A stretch of DNA of 46,293 nucleotides from Opitutaceae bacterium (GTDB lineage Bacteria; Verrucomicrobiota; Verrucomicrobiia; Opitutales; Opitutaceae). Made by a program: the position numbers and the translations under genes. The first letter of the stretch is position 1; each line of letters starts with the position of its first letter. The notes under the pieces are model-generated. The model made no database searches and was not told the DNA's origin. It was given only the letters and a program-made list of their open reading frames with translations. Below are positions 34,140 to 45,717 of this stretch, in pieces. Location of the stretch: the NCBI GenBank assembly GCA_023269585.1, contig JAHFTC010000021.1, positions 1 through 46,293 of the forward strand. The letters are read 5' to 3'.

Positions 34140-34883
34140 TCAGGTCCGCCGACGCTCCGCTCCGGACCGCGGCGCTGCGCCGTCGAACCGAACGTGTGCC
34201 CCCGCCGTCGCCGACTGGTCGCCCACGAACAGCCGCCCGGCCTCCTGCCGCGCGCCCGCGTGAAGCTTCACCGGCAGCGTCTGGACCGTGAACCCCGCCT
34301 GCGCCAGCCGCCGCTCGAACGCCCGATCCTCGCCCGCCGACCACACCACGAGCCGGCCGCCAGGCGCCAAGGCGGCCGCCAGCAAACGCAGCCCGCGCGC
34401 ATCGTAGAGCCGGGCGTTGGCCGCCTGCACCAGCGCCGACGGCCCGTTGTCGATGTCGAGCAGGATGGCCGCGTACGCCCTCGGCACCGCCCGCCGCACC
34501 ACCTCAAAGACGTCGCCCACGCGCACCGTCACGCGGCGCTCGTCGAGCAGCGCGCCGTTGAGGCCGGCGAGGTGCTCGCGGTTCCACGCCACAATCTCCG
34601 GCGACAGCTCCGCCACCTCGACCGCGACCGTGGTTCCCGTATTCGCCAGCACACTGCGCAACGTGAAACCGAGCCCGAGGCCGCCGATCAGCACCCTCGC
34701 GGGCTGGCCGCGCGGCAGCCGCGCCGTGCCGACCTGTCCCAACGTCTCCTCGGAAAATGCCGCCTGCGAGTGCATGAGCTCCCGCCCGGCCAGCCGCACG
34801 CAGAACGAACCGTCATGCTCATGCAGCGTGAGGGCCGTCCCATCGGGCGTGCGGGCTGCGGCGAGGAGGCGGTGCGGTTTCAT
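34140..34883 (-). CDS. Spermidine synthase-like methyltransferase-fold protein
   Basis: A 247-residue Rossmann-fold protein of the polyamine aminopropyltransferase type. The glycine loop reads RVLIGGLGLGFTLRSVL (about 61-77), followed by VEVAELSPEIVAWNREH and LLDIDNGPS. Proteins of this group are often not true spermidine synthases, and the acidic residues needed for polyamine binding cannot be confirmed by eye. The ATG at 34881-34883 is preferred over one six codons upstream. No other polyamine gene is nearby. Confidence 0.75.
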   Translation of the reverse strand: MKPHRLLAAARTPDGTALTLHEHDGSFCVRLAGRELMHSQAAFSEETLGQVGTARLPRGQPARVLIGGLGLGFTLRSVLANTGTTVAVEVAELSPEIVAWNREHLAGLNGALLDERRVTVRVGDVFEVVRRAVPRAYAAILLDIDNGPSALVQAANARLYDARGLRLLAAALAPGGRLVVWSAGEDRAFERRLAQAGFTVQTLPVKLHAGARQEAGRLFVGDQSATAGAHVRFDGAAPRSGAERRRT

Positions 34884-35054
34884 CGGGACGCCGATCAACA
34901 CCGAGGAATCGAAGAACCGCCAGCCTCGGTTTCACCGCGCATACCACGCCCGCCCCCCTCAGTGTCACGGATTCCGGATCGCGATGGCCCGCTGTTGCGA
35001 CCAGTCGTTGCGGCCTCCGGCGAAGACGTGGAGCCGGGCGCCGGGCATGGTATT

Positions 35055-35615
35055 TCAGATCGGGATTCCGGCACTCTCCGGTTTAGGCCCCGGCGCCGAC
35101 CAGCGCCAATGCCACGGCTCGTAGGTCACGCCGCTGGCGTTGTTTCGTGGATAGCTCAGCGCGAAACCGAACCGGCTCGCGTGCGCGCCGAGCCAGCGAA
35201 ACTCCCGTGTGCCTTCGAATGTCTCGGCAAGGTGCTCGCAGGCCGGCGACCCGAGGTCGATCGCGCAGCCGGTGTGGTGCTCGCTGTGGCCGGGACAGGC
35301 GCTCACCCGCAAAATCTCCGGCCACGGGATTCCGGCCGCGAGCTTGCGCCCCACGATCTCGCGTTGCCGCGCCACGCTGCGAAAGCCCGACAACGCCAAC
35401 AGCCGCACGCCGTCGGCCTCCGCCGCTTCGCGCAGCGCCACCCAGGCGGCCGCCGCCTCCGGGGCCAGCCGCAGCTCGCGACCGAACGCATCGCACCCGA
35501 CGACGACAAGCGTGGTCGCCTCCGTCTGCGGCGGCATGCGTTCGGCGTAGCCAGCCGGGAGAGGCGGCAGCTCCCGCAGCGAATCCGCTCCACCGGCCGG
35601 TTCAGGCGTGCTCAC
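35055..35615 (-). CDS. VanY/DacB-type D-alanyl-D-alanine carboxypeptidase family protein
   Basis: A 186-residue zinc peptidase-like protein. Signatures are SGFRSVARQREI, the zinc motif CPGHSEHHTGCAIDL and the closing EPWHWRW. Such enzymes trim D-Ala from peptidoglycan peptides. No signal peptide is visible, which is odd for an enzyme that normally works in the periplasm. The GTG start (35613-35615) overlaps the TGA of the preceding reductase-like gene (GTGA), indicating coupled translation. Confidence 0.88.
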   Translation of the reverse strand: MSTPEPAGGADSLRELPPLPAGYAERMPPQTEATTLVVVGCDAFGRELRLAPEAAAAWVALREAAEADGVRLLALSGFRSVARQREIVGRKLAAGIPWPEILRVSACPGHSEHHTGCAIDLGSPACEHLAETFEGTREFRWLGAHASRFGFALSYPRNNASGVTYEPWHWRWSAPGPKPESAGIPI

Positions 35616-36445
35616 TTAAGCGAGCGTTTGCTGCGGGTTTCCTGCAGCTGGACGTTGGAGCCGCGGCGCTCGAGGAAGCCGAGCGAGAGGTCGATGCACT
35701 CCTTCGCCTCGTCGGCCGTGGTGGTGCCGATGGTGACCATGTCGCAGTCGCGCAACGTCGCCCAGACGAAGGCCAGCCCGACGGGCGGCAGGATCTTGCC
35801 GGCGGCCAGCGGCTTGATCGTCATCACCGGTTTCTTCGCCTCCCGGATGACCTTCATCACCCAGTCGACCTCGACCTGCATGAGGAACCCCGCCGCGTTG
35901 TAGAGCTGGATGTAGGTCTCGATGTCGGCGTTCTGCTTGTCGGCGTAGACCACGGCCTCGGGCATGTGCGTCGAGAGGCCGGGCACCATGCCGCGCTCGC
36001 GGATCAGCTTCGTGTAGCTGTCGATGTCACGGATCACACCGGCGCGGCGGTCGATGAGCGCGTCGGTCACACACTGGTGAGGGAGGCAGAACGTCGCGCC
36101 CGCCTGCTGGCAGAAATCAAACGCCGCCTGCGGCGAGTCCGCTGCCGCGCAGTCGGGCGCGAGGCTGAACGCGGGCGTGAGCACGAGGATCACCTTCTTA
36201 CCCGCTCGCTGTTCCGCGAAGCGCACCGCGTCGATCAGCAGCGGCGACGCCGGCCCCATGACGGTGTCCACCCCGGCGGCGAGGAACGTCTCGATCACCG
36301 CGGCGATGCGTTCGCGCGTCTGGTAGGCCTTGATGAAATTGTCCTTGGCGAGGCTGGTGTGCGAGTAACCAAGAAACCAATTCGTGCCGACGATCAGGCG
36401 CGAGACGGACACGCCGCCGACAGTGGTGCGGGGAAAGACGTTCAT
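35612..36445 (-). CDS. Aldo/keto reductase-like TIM-barrel protein of unknown role
   Basis: A 277-residue protein. The start (TVGGVSVSRLIVGTNWFLG) and the end (AFVWATLRDCDMVTIGTTT) resemble the first strand and the cofactor-proximal end of aldo/keto reductases, but the catalytic Tyr-Lys-His pattern is not evident, so enzymatic activity is doubtful. The ATG at 36443-36445 is chosen because the frame upstream is Arg/Pro-rich. Translation is coupled to the VanY-type gene, suggesting a link to cell-wall metabolism that I cannot specify. Confidence 0.65.
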   Translation of the reverse strand: MNVFPRTTVGGVSVSRLIVGTNWFLGYSHTSLAKDNFIKAYQTRERIAAVIETFLAAGVDTVMGPASPLLIDAVRFAEQRAGKKVILVLTPAFSLAPDCAAADSPQAAFDFCQQAGATFCLPHQCVTDALIDRRAGVIRDIDSYTKLIRERGMVPGLSTHMPEAVVYADKQNADIETYIQLYNAAGFLMQVEVDWVMKVIREAKKPVMTIKPLAAGKILPPVGLAFVWATLRDCDMVTIGTTTADEAKECIDLSLGFLERRGSNVQLQETRSKRSLK

Positions 36446-36552
36446 GGGGAAAAGAGAGGCCGGGGGGCGGTGAGGAGGATAGAGGCGGCGGCACGACCGG
36501 AGGAAGCGGGAAGTTCGCCGCTTCGCCGTGCGAGCCGGCGCACACGCCGAAC

Positions 36553-36969
36553 TCAAGCCACGGCGTCCAATCGCGTGCCCACGGTCGCCATCCGGCCGGC
36601 GGCCCCGGTCCGACCGGAGCGCGTGTAGAGGGCGGCCACCTGCGCCATCCGCGGATCGTACGGCAGGACCGAGGCCGTGAGTGACGGCATCTCCTCGTCC
36701 GCGAGGTCGCCGTAGCCAGAGTTCTGATCCGCCGCCACCGCCGACTGTTCGTACCGGATGAGCCCGTTCTCGGGGTCCGCGTCCACGGTCTCATCCCGGC
36801 GCTGCCGCGCCGCGGACCCGGTGTCGGCATCGTTCGCCGGACCGGGCAGGCGCGGGTTCGGCACGGCGGTCGCCGTCTTCATCGGCCGCTCGCGCCCGCG
36901 CCCCTGCACCGAGACCTCCACGCGAAGGTTCGGATACAGATCAACGCTGGTGGTGATGCGTTCGATCAT
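36553..36969 (-). CDS. Hypothetical protein
   Basis: A 138-residue hydrophilic protein without signal peptide, membrane helix or recognised motif. It has a strand-like start (ERITTSVDLYPNLRVEVSVQG), then a long acidic and apparently disordered middle (about 40-90). It lies between the RsbU-type phosphatase gene and the reductase-like gene on the same strand. Coding status is supported by the ATG position, codon usage and absence of a better frame, not by homology. Confidence 0.55.
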   Translation of the reverse strand: MIERITTSVDLYPNLRVEVSVQGRGRERPMKTATAVPNPRLPGPANDADTGSAARQRRDETVDADPENGLIRYEQSAVAADQNSGYGDLADEEMPSLTASVLPYDPRMAQVAALYTRSGRTGAAGRMATVGTRLDAVA

Positions 36970-37057
36970 GGCGCCTCGGCGCTATATCGGCCGCAGGCTA
37001 GCCGATCGGAGGTGTTTCGCAATTGCCGCACCTTTCCGGCGAGCGCTCGACCCCTCG

Positions 37058-38494
37058 TCAAACCCGGCGAACGGTCACCAGCGTGAAATCGTCCTGCGGT
37101 TGCTCGCGGCCGGTGAAACGCTGCACGCGCTCCAGCACACCGTCGTTGATCGCCGCCGGAAGCGCCGTGCCGAGGTTGCGCACGGAATCCGCCAGGCGCG
37201 CGCCGGAGAATTCCAGACCTGCGTCGTTGGGCGCCTCGGTCAGCCCGTCGGTGTAGAGCACAAAGACATCGTCGGCCACGAACCGCACGCGGACCTCCGC
37301 CATCGTCGGCTGGAAAACCGCATCCTCCACCAAGCCCAGGGCCATGCCCTCGGAGGCGAGGAACTCGGCCCGACCGCCGCCTCCGGCGCCGCCGCGCAAC
37401 AACAGGGGCAGTTCGTGGCCGGCGCGGGCAAAACAAAGCTCGTGGCGTTCCGGGTCGATGACCGCGTAGACCGCGGTGATGTACATGCCCTGCCGGATGT
37501 CGCCGGCCATCGCCCGGTTCACCTCGGCCAGCACCGCACCGGGTGAGGCACCGCGCAGCGCGGCCTGCCGCAAGTTCGTCCGGCAGATCGCCATGAGTAA
37601 CGAGGCCGCGATGCCCTTGCCGGAAACATCGGCCACCGCCACCCCCAACCGGCTGCCGGGCAAAGGAATGAGGTCGTAGAAATCGCCGCTCACCTGCTGG
37701 GCCGCGCGGTAGCGCGCATCGACCGCCAATCCGCGGACCAACGGGATCTCGGCCGGAAGCAGGTATTTCTGGATGCTGCCTGCCAGCGCGAGATCGAGGT
37801 CGAGCTGCCGGCGCTCGAGCTGGAAGCGCAGCAGTCCATGGTTGTGCACCGCCATGCCCGCCTGCTCCGCCAACGAGCAGACCAGCGAGAAATCGCTCGG
37901 GGTGAACGGGAGGCCGTCGCTCGGGTTTACGACACACAGCACACCGATGATCTCGCCGCGAAACACCACCGGTGCCGCAATGAACGAGCTAACGCGCAAC
38001 GCCCGATCGTCGTGCTGCACGATGCGCGAGTCGGCAACGGCATCGGCAATGAGCACCGGCGCGCCCGTCCGCGCCACCAACCCGATCACGCCCTCCTCGA
38101 TCGTGAACTCCTCGGCCCGGAGCACCTGCTCGAAGAACCGCGCCCGGGTCACCGACTTCTGCCGCACGGTTTCAGCCAGCGGGCGGTGCGGTGGGAACAA
38201 GCCCTCGACCGCCGCCCCGCGCAACGTGCCGCGCGCCGTCTTTTCGTAGAGGCATGCGCTGAGGGCGCCAGTGCTCAGGATCGCCGCGTGGACGATGCGC
38301 TGCAGCAGCTCCGCCCGGCCCAGATTTTCGCCCAGCGACTGGACCATCCCGTGCATGAAGCGGATCACGATCTGCTTCTCCTGCAGCACGAGCTGCCGAT
38401 CTTCGGCGTGCTGTTCGGCATCGCGGCGGATCGCGCGCGACTGCCACCACCCAGCGAGCAGTCCGACGAGCGCACCGATGAGGAATAATGCCAT
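37058..38494 (-). CDS. GAF-PP2C (RsbU/SpoIIE-type) serine phosphatase
   Basis: A 478-residue protein with an N-terminal membrane helix (about 2-17), a coiled-coil-like linker, a GAF sensory domain (about 60-225) and a PP2C-type phosphatase domain (about 250-475). Phosphatase signatures are VSGDFYDLIPL, VADVSGKGIAASLLMA and the final DDFTLVTV, with metal-binding Asp residues present. Such enzymes dephosphorylate a STAS-domain anti-sigma-factor antagonist; one is encoded just upstream (38784-39302). The ATG at 38492-38494 starts at the membrane helix. The signal sensed by the GAF domain is unknown. Confidence 0.92.
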   Translation of the reverse strand: MALFLIGALVGLLAGWWQSRAIRRDAEQHAEDRQLVLQEKQIVIRFMHGMVQSLGENLGRAELLQRIVHAAILSTGALSACLYEKTARGTLRGAAVEGLFPPHRPLAETVRQKSVTRARFFEQVLRAEEFTIEEGVIGLVARTGAPVLIADAVADSRIVQHDDRALRVSSFIAAPVVFRGEIIGVLCVVNPSDGLPFTPSDFSLVCSLAEQAGMAVHNHGLLRFQLERRQLDLDLALAGSIQKYLLPAEIPLVRGLAVDARYRAAQQVSGDFYDLIPLPGSRLGVAVADVSGKGIAASLLMAICRTNLRQAALRGASPGAVLAEVNRAMAGDIRQGMYITAVYAVIDPERHELCFARAGHELPLLLRGGAGGGGRAEFLASEGMALGLVEDAVFQPTMAEVRVRFVADDVFVLYTDGLTEAPNDAGLEFSGARLADSVRNLGTALPAAINDGVLERVQRFTGREQPQDDFTLVTVRRV

Positions 38495-38783
38495 GGGGAA
38501 GGGAAGAAGGCGCAGGCCCGGCCTGATGCTATGGCCCCCCACTCCGCGCCGGGCGAGTCTTCTCTGGCGGGAACGGCGGACGCACAGTGCCGCGCCTTCC
38601 CCGGCATGCGCGACCGGCAGTGCCTGGCACCGACTGGCCGCCGCACACACGCCCGCTCCTGCCGTGTCGATCAAGCTTACGCCCTCACCTGCGACTCATC
38701 CCGGGCGACCGGCGGAGACCGGCCCCCCTCGCGGCGGGAACGAACGAGCGCAAAACAGGCGGGAGGTCCCGCCCGTATCCACT

Positions 38784-39302
38784 TCAGCCCTGATCGACGC
38801 GGGTCTTGAGGAACGTCAGCACGTCCTGAAACTTGCTCTGATTGCCCGCGTCGGCGTTGACGAGATTCTCGTGCGCCTCGAGCACCATCCGCGCATTCTC
38901 CAGCTCCGTCCGCGGCGCGGAACACACGAGCGCTTGCGCCCCGGCCGGTTCGACGCCCGGCGCCGTCTCGCCGTTGTCGACGACGAGCAAGCGGTGCAGA
39001 CCGAGATTGCGCAGCAACTCGAGGTTGCGCGGGCCGACGCGTGAGATGATGAGCGAGCCCGGCGGCTCGAGCTTGCGCAACTCGAGAGCGGCGCCCGCCA
39101 ACACGCCGAGAAACGTGCTGTCCATGCTCGCACACTGGCGGAAATCGACGACGAACCGCGTCTTCCCCTGCCGGATCATTTCCGTGAAGAAGTCCCGCAG
39201 GCAGGAGCAGTTCATGAACGACGCCCGCCCGTCGATCTTGATCGCGACGGGGCTGGCGTAGGCATCCACCAGGAACACGGGCTTGGCTGCGGATTCCGAC
39301 AT
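38784..39302 (-). CDS. STAS-domain anti-sigma factor antagonist
   Basis: A 172-residue protein with a STAS domain (about 10-115). The phosphorylatable serine is Ser62 in ASMDSTFLGVLAG, the conserved SpoIIAA/RsbV position. The C-terminal extension (about 120-172) is helical and goes beyond the usual 110-residue length, perhaps for partner specificity. It precedes the RsbU-type phosphatase gene by 289 bases. The HPK-type anti-sigma kinase expected to complete the switch is not in the window. Confidence 0.88.
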   Translation of the reverse strand: MSESAAKPVFLVDAYASPVAIKIDGRASFMNCSCLRDFFTEMIRQGKTRFVVDFRQCASMDSTFLGVLAGAALELRKLEPPGSLIISRVGPRNLELLRNLGLHRLLVVDNGETAPGVEPAGAQALVCSAPRTELENARMVLEAHENLVNADAGNQSKFQDVLTFLKTRVDQG

Positions 39303-39375
39303 AGGAGGGGAAGAATCAGAGAGGACGAAGGCGGCGGACTATGGAGGCGTGGCGTTGGACAGCAATCGGGCTTTC

Positions 39376-42075
<2,700 letters not shown>

Positions 42076-42107
42076 GAAAACGGTGGTAGAACGGATGGGA
42101 CGATAAA

Positions 42108-42138
42108 GACGGCCGGCAGCGGGTAGCGTGCCGGCCGC
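42108..42138 (-). terminator. Intrinsic terminator of the peroxiredoxin gene (minus strand)
   Basis: GGCCGGCA (42111-42118) pairs with TGCCGGCC (42129-42136) around a 10-base loop. Read on the minus strand the stem is followed by GTCTTTATC. It lies between the peroxiredoxin stop and the acnA start, so acnA probably has its own promoter. Confidence 0.6.
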
Positions 42139-42159
42139 ACGGAAGATTGTCGGATTCGT

Positions 42160-42633
42160 TTACTTCGCCAGCGCGGCTTTGACGGCCTCGAAGTTGGGCA
42201 GGTCCTTCGGGGTGGCGGTCTGCTCGGCGTACTTGATCACACCGTCCTTGCCGACGACGAAGGCCGCACGCGCGGAGGTGTCGCCGATGCCGGCCAAGCC
42301 CTTGAAGAGCACACCGTAGGCGTTGGTGACCTCCTTGTTGAGGTCGGAGACGAGCGTGAGCTTGATGAAGTTCTTCTGGGCCCACGCCTCCTGCGCGAAC
42401 GGGCTGTCCACGCTGATCGCGATCACGTCGGCGCCGAGCTTCTCGTAGTCGCCGAGGCCGCCGCTCTGGTCGCACATCTCCTGGGTGCAGACGCCGGTGA
42501 ACGCCAACGGGAAGAACAGCAGCACGGTCTGCTTCTTGCCGAAATTGTCGCTGAGTTTCACGTCCTTCAGGCCTTCGGCGTTCTTGGACTTGAGGGTGAA
42601 ATCGGGAGCCTTCGAACCAATGGTGAGTGGCAT
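42160..42633 (-). CDS. Peroxiredoxin
   Basis: A 157-residue thiol peroxidase of the AhpC/TSA superfamily. The peroxidatic cysteine is in AFTGVCTQEMC, with a second Cys five residues later that could resolve the disulfide. The motif PLAFTGVCT and the segment VISVDSPFAQEAWA suggest the AhpE/Bcp-like branch. The ATG at 42631-42633 gives MPLTIGSKAPDFTLK, the family start. It is divergent from tyrS; the 160 bases between them must hold two promoters, which I cannot place. Confidence 0.93.
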   Translation of the reverse strand: MPLTIGSKAPDFTLKSKNAEGLKDVKLSDNFGKKQTVLLFFPLAFTGVCTQEMCDQSGGLGDYEKLGADVIAISVDSPFAQEAWAQKNFIKLTLVSDLNKEVTNAYGVLFKGLAGIGDTSARAAFVVGKDGVIKYAEQTATPKDLPNFEAVKAALAK

Positions 42634-42793
42634 GGTAACGGTTGGGTGCGGTGTTGGATTTCTGGTTGAGCGTCCCGGCGCTAAGCCCCGGGAATTTGGA
42701 GGCGGCACCGTAGCCAGCCCGCCGAGCGCGACACAAACCAAAATTCCCCTTGTCCGCGCCCCCCGCCGCCGCGACCATCCGCGCCCTTTTCCC

Positions 42794-44071
42794 ATGAACA
42801 TCCTCGAAGACTTGCGCGCCCGCGGACTGGTGGCTGATTGCACCGACTGGGACGGCCTCTCCGCCCGTCTCGCCCAGAAGCCCGCGTCGCTCTACTGCGG
42901 CTTCGATCCCACCGGCGACAGCCTCCACGTGGGCCACCTCATGGGTCAGGTCACGATGCGGCGCTTCCAGCTCGCCGGCCACCACCCCATCGCTCTCGCC
43001 GGCGGCGCGACCGGCATGATCGGCGATCCGTCGGGCAAGTCCGCCGAACGCAACCTCCTCACCCGCGAGCAACTCGCCCACAACGTCGCCTGCATCAAGC
43101 GCCAGCTCTCCCGCCTGCTCGACTTCGACTGCGCCGGCAACCCCGCCCGCCTCGTCGACAACGCCGACTGGACCGTCCCCTTCACCTTCCTCGATTTCCT
43201 GCGCGACATCGGAAAGCACTTTTCGATCAACATGATGATCGCCAAGGACAGCGTGCGCTCGCGCATGGAGGGCGACACCGGCATCTCGTACACGGAGTTC
43301 AGCTACATGCTGCTCCAGGCGCACGATTTCTACCACCTGCGCCGCACCTGCGACTGCGAGCTCCAGATCGGCGGCTCCGACCAATGGGGCAACATCACCG
43401 CCGGCACCGACCTCATCCGCAAGAAGCTCGGCGTGCCCGCCTGGGGCCTCACCTTCCCGCTCATCACCAAGAGCGACGGCACCAAGTTCGGCAAGACCGA
43501 GGGCGGCGCCGTGTGGCTCGACCCGCAGAAGACCAGCCCGTATCGGTTCTACCAATTCTTCGTGAACACCGAGGACGCCATGGTCGTCCAGTACCTTCAC
43601 AAATTCACGCTGCTCCCGCTCGACCAGATCGCCGCGCTCGCCGCCGAGTTCGCCGCCAACCCCGGCGCACGCACCGCCCAGAAGGCGCTCGCCCGCGAGG
43701 TCACCGCGCTCGTCCACGGCCAAGGTGCGGCCGATGACGCCATCCGCGCCAGCGAGATCATGTTCGGCGGCGGCCTCGAAGGCATCACCGAAGCGCTCTT
43801 CAACGACGTGGTCGGCGAGATCCCCACGAAGCCGATCGAGAAGCTCAAACTCGAGGCCTCCGGCACCGCGCTCACCGAGGCGCTCGTGCTCGCCGGTCTC
43901 GCCCAGTCGAAGGGCCAGGCGCGCAAGGACATCGAGGCCGGCGGCATCTCCGTGAACAACGTTCGCGTGACCGACGTCGCCCGCGGCCTGACCACCGCCG
44001 ACTTGCTCTTCGGCAAGCACATCCTCCTGCGCAAAGGCAAACGCTCCTACGCCGTGCTCAGCGCGCGCTGA
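42794..44071 (+). CDS. tyrS: Tyrosyl-tRNA synthetase
   Basis: A 425-residue class I synthetase. The HIGH motif is HVGH in GDSLHVGHLMGQ and the KMSKS counterpart is KFGKT in GTKFGKTEGGAVW, as in bacterial TyrRS type 1. The C-terminal S4-like RNA-binding domain (about 350-420, ending KHILLRKGKRSYAVL) is complete. The ATG at 42794 gives the expected MNILEDLRARGLV. Confidence 0.96.
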   Translation: MNILEDLRARGLVADCTDWDGLSARLAQKPASLYCGFDPTGDSLHVGHLMGQVTMRRFQLAGHHPIALAGGATGMIGDPSGKSAERNLLTREQLAHNVACIKRQLSRLLDFDCAGNPARLVDNADWTVPFTFLDFLRDIGKHFSINMMIAKDSVRSRMEGDTGISYTEFSYMLLQAHDFYHLRRTCDCELQIGGSDQWGNITAGTDLIRKKLGVPAWGLTFPLITKSDGTKFGKTEGGAVWLDPQKTSPYRFYQFFVNTEDAMVVQYLHKFTLLPLDQIAALAAEFAANPGARTAQKALAREVTALVHGQGAADDAIRASEIMFGGGLEGITEALFNDVVGEIPTKPIEKLKLEASGTALTEALVLAGLAQSKGQARKDIEAGGISVNNVRVTDVARGLTTADLLFGKHILLRKGKRSYAVLSAR

Positions 44072-44269
44072 GGAACTCGCTACGCCTCTGCTCCGGTCGG
44101 ACCTCGCATCCGGTCCGGTTCGAGCGTGAACGGCGCGTCGGCCAGCGACGCCCCTCAGCACCAGCTCGGGAAAACAAACCAGAGCGCCCGAGTTCGTCGT
44201 TGGCTTAGGCGCGCCACGGCGTCTCGGCGACCTTGCCCCCGCCAAGCCGTACTCCCATATTACGGCCAG

Positions 44270-44548
44270 ATGAAGACCACGCTGGAACTGCCGGATCCAC
44301 TGCTGCGGCGTGCCAAGATCCTCGCCGCCCAGCGCGGCACCACGCTGAAGGAACTCGTCGTCGATGGCCTGCGCTGGGTCACGGGCGAGGCACCCGCCAC
44401 AGGCGCCATCGGGCTCACACCGTCCGAAGCCGCCATCGCCACCATTGGCGCCCACGGCCTGCCCGTCCTCAAACGGCCCGCCGCCGCTAAGACCACCACA
44501 GTGACCCTCGCCCAGGTCGACCGCCTCCGCGACGAACTGGGTCTCTGA
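44270..44548 (+). CDS. vapB: VapB-like antitoxin
   Basis: A 92-residue protein with an N-terminal ribbon-helix-helix-like part (MKTTLELPDPLLRRAKILAAQRGTT split over about 1-25) and a flexible C-terminus that would bind the toxin. The gene lies 7 bases before a VapC-type toxin gene. Such antitoxins bind their own promoter; the upstream 198 bases (44072-44269) show no clear operator by eye. Confidence 0.85.
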   Translation: MKTTLELPDPLLRRAKILAAQRGTTLKELVVDGLRWVTGEAPATGAIGLTPSEAAIATIGAHGLPVLKRPAAAKTTTVTLAQVDRLRDELGL

Positions 44549-44555
44549 GCCCGCC

Positions 44556-44989
44556 ATGCACCTGCTCGACGCCAGCGTCCTCGTCGCCTCTGCGATCCCG
44601 CTCACGAATTCCACGCCGCCGCCAGCACTTGGTTCCTCTCCGTACGAGATTCAGGTTGGGCCACCTGCCCACTGACCGAAAACGCACTGGTGCGCATCCT
44701 CGGCCACCCCGCCTACCCGGGCGGCCCTGGCACTCCCGCCAAGGTGCTCCCTCTGCTGCAAGCGCTCGCGCGCACCCCCGGCCACGAGTTCTGGCCCGAT
44801 GAACTCTCGCTGCGCGATCCCGCCGCCTTCCCGTCCCTCGCAGGCGCCGCCGCCGCCCATCTGACCGATCTCTACCTGTTGGCGCTGGCGATCCATCACC
44901 GGGCCGGATTCGCCACGTTCGATCGGCGCATCAAGCCGACCACCGTGCCCGGCGGCGCGGCCGCGTTCCGCCTCGTGCCACGATCCTGA
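44556..44989 (+). pseudogene. vapC: VapC-like PIN-domain toxin, frameshifted
   Basis: Reading begins MHLLDASVLVAS at 44556, but the frame then goes out of register. From about 44594 a different frame continues a normal VapC sequence, DPAHEFHAAASTWFLSVRDS, to the stop at 44987-44989. A single-base deletion around 44590-44594 explains this. The PIN acidic residues are all present across the two frames: Asp5, Glu in PLTENAL, Asp in LTDLYLLAL and Asp in ATFDRRI. A functional RNase toxin would need restoration of the frame. The unbroken antitoxin upstream suggests recent decay, or a sequencing error. Confidence 0.8.
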
Positions 44990-45035
44990 ATCCACGGCGC
45001 TACGCCGTTGCTCCTGCCTCGTCTGCCCAATCCGT

Positions 45036-45620
45036 TCAGCACGGGCCGGCCAAATCGTAGGCGAAAGCTGGAGGCAGGTTACCCCACACCACCGGGCTCA
45101 CCCGCACGCGGGAAAAATTGCTCCGCAGGCCCTCGTGGAACGCCCGGATCTTTGGGTGCCACGCGGCATGCACGTACCCGAAACCGCACAGGCGGCCGTC
45201 GGGCTCCAGCGAGGCGATCACCTCCGACTTGATCCGCTCGCGCAGCGGCCGGGGCATGCTCGCCCACGGCAGACCGCTCACGATGACATCCGCCCGCCGG
45301 CAACCGTGTCGCCGCAGGATCGCCCGCAGGTGCTCGGCCGAATCATGACACACCCGCACCCGCGGAAACCGCTCGCGAAGCAGCCCCGCATGGAGCTCGT
45401 CGAGCTCGACGACGATGACCCGCGCACCGGGTTGCACGCGGTCCAGGATCTTGCGCGTGATCGCCCCGGTGCCGGCGCCCAGCTCCACCACCGTCGAAGC
45501 GCCGCCCAGATTCGAGTGGCGGAGAACCTCGCGCGCCAACCGTTCGGAACTCGGCGCCACCGCGCCCACCGCTCGCGGCCTACGCAGAAAGCCTGCGATG
45601 AATTTGAGGTGGTCGCGCAT
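45036..45620 (-). CDS. Class I methyltransferase, PmtA-like phospholipid N-methyltransferase type
   Basis: A 194-residue SAM-dependent methyltransferase. The N-terminus FIAGFLRRPRAVGAVAPSS is typical of the PmtA-like group and of related 'rRNA adenine dimethylase-like' annotations. SAM loop VVELGAGTGAITRKIL and the acidic VVELDELHAG are intact. Its real substrate (phosphatidylethanolamine or another) cannot be told. ATG at 45618-45620 is used; a GTG five codons upstream is also possible. Confidence 0.8.
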   Translation of the reverse strand: MRDHLKFIAGFLRRPRAVGAVAPSSERLAREVLRHSNLGGASTVVELGAGTGAITRKILDRVQPGARVIVVELDELHAGLLRERFPRVRVCHDSAEHLRAILRRHGCRRADVIVSGLPWASMPRPLRERIKSEVIASLEPDGRLCGFGYVHAAWHPKIRAFHEGLRSNFSRVRVSPVVWGNLPPAFAYDLAGPC

Positions 45621-45717
45621 CTGCCGCGATGCCACTGCTCCGTCGGTCCGCTGTCGATGCGAAAGACTCCCGCACGGCAGCCGAGCGCCCGCCCCGCGAC
45701 CGCCTTACCGGCTTCAT

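Noticed and set aside
44994..45008. Hairpin ACGGCG-CTA-CGCCGT between vapC and the methyltransferase gene
   Set aside because: Short stem without a T-run; a terminator call is not supported.
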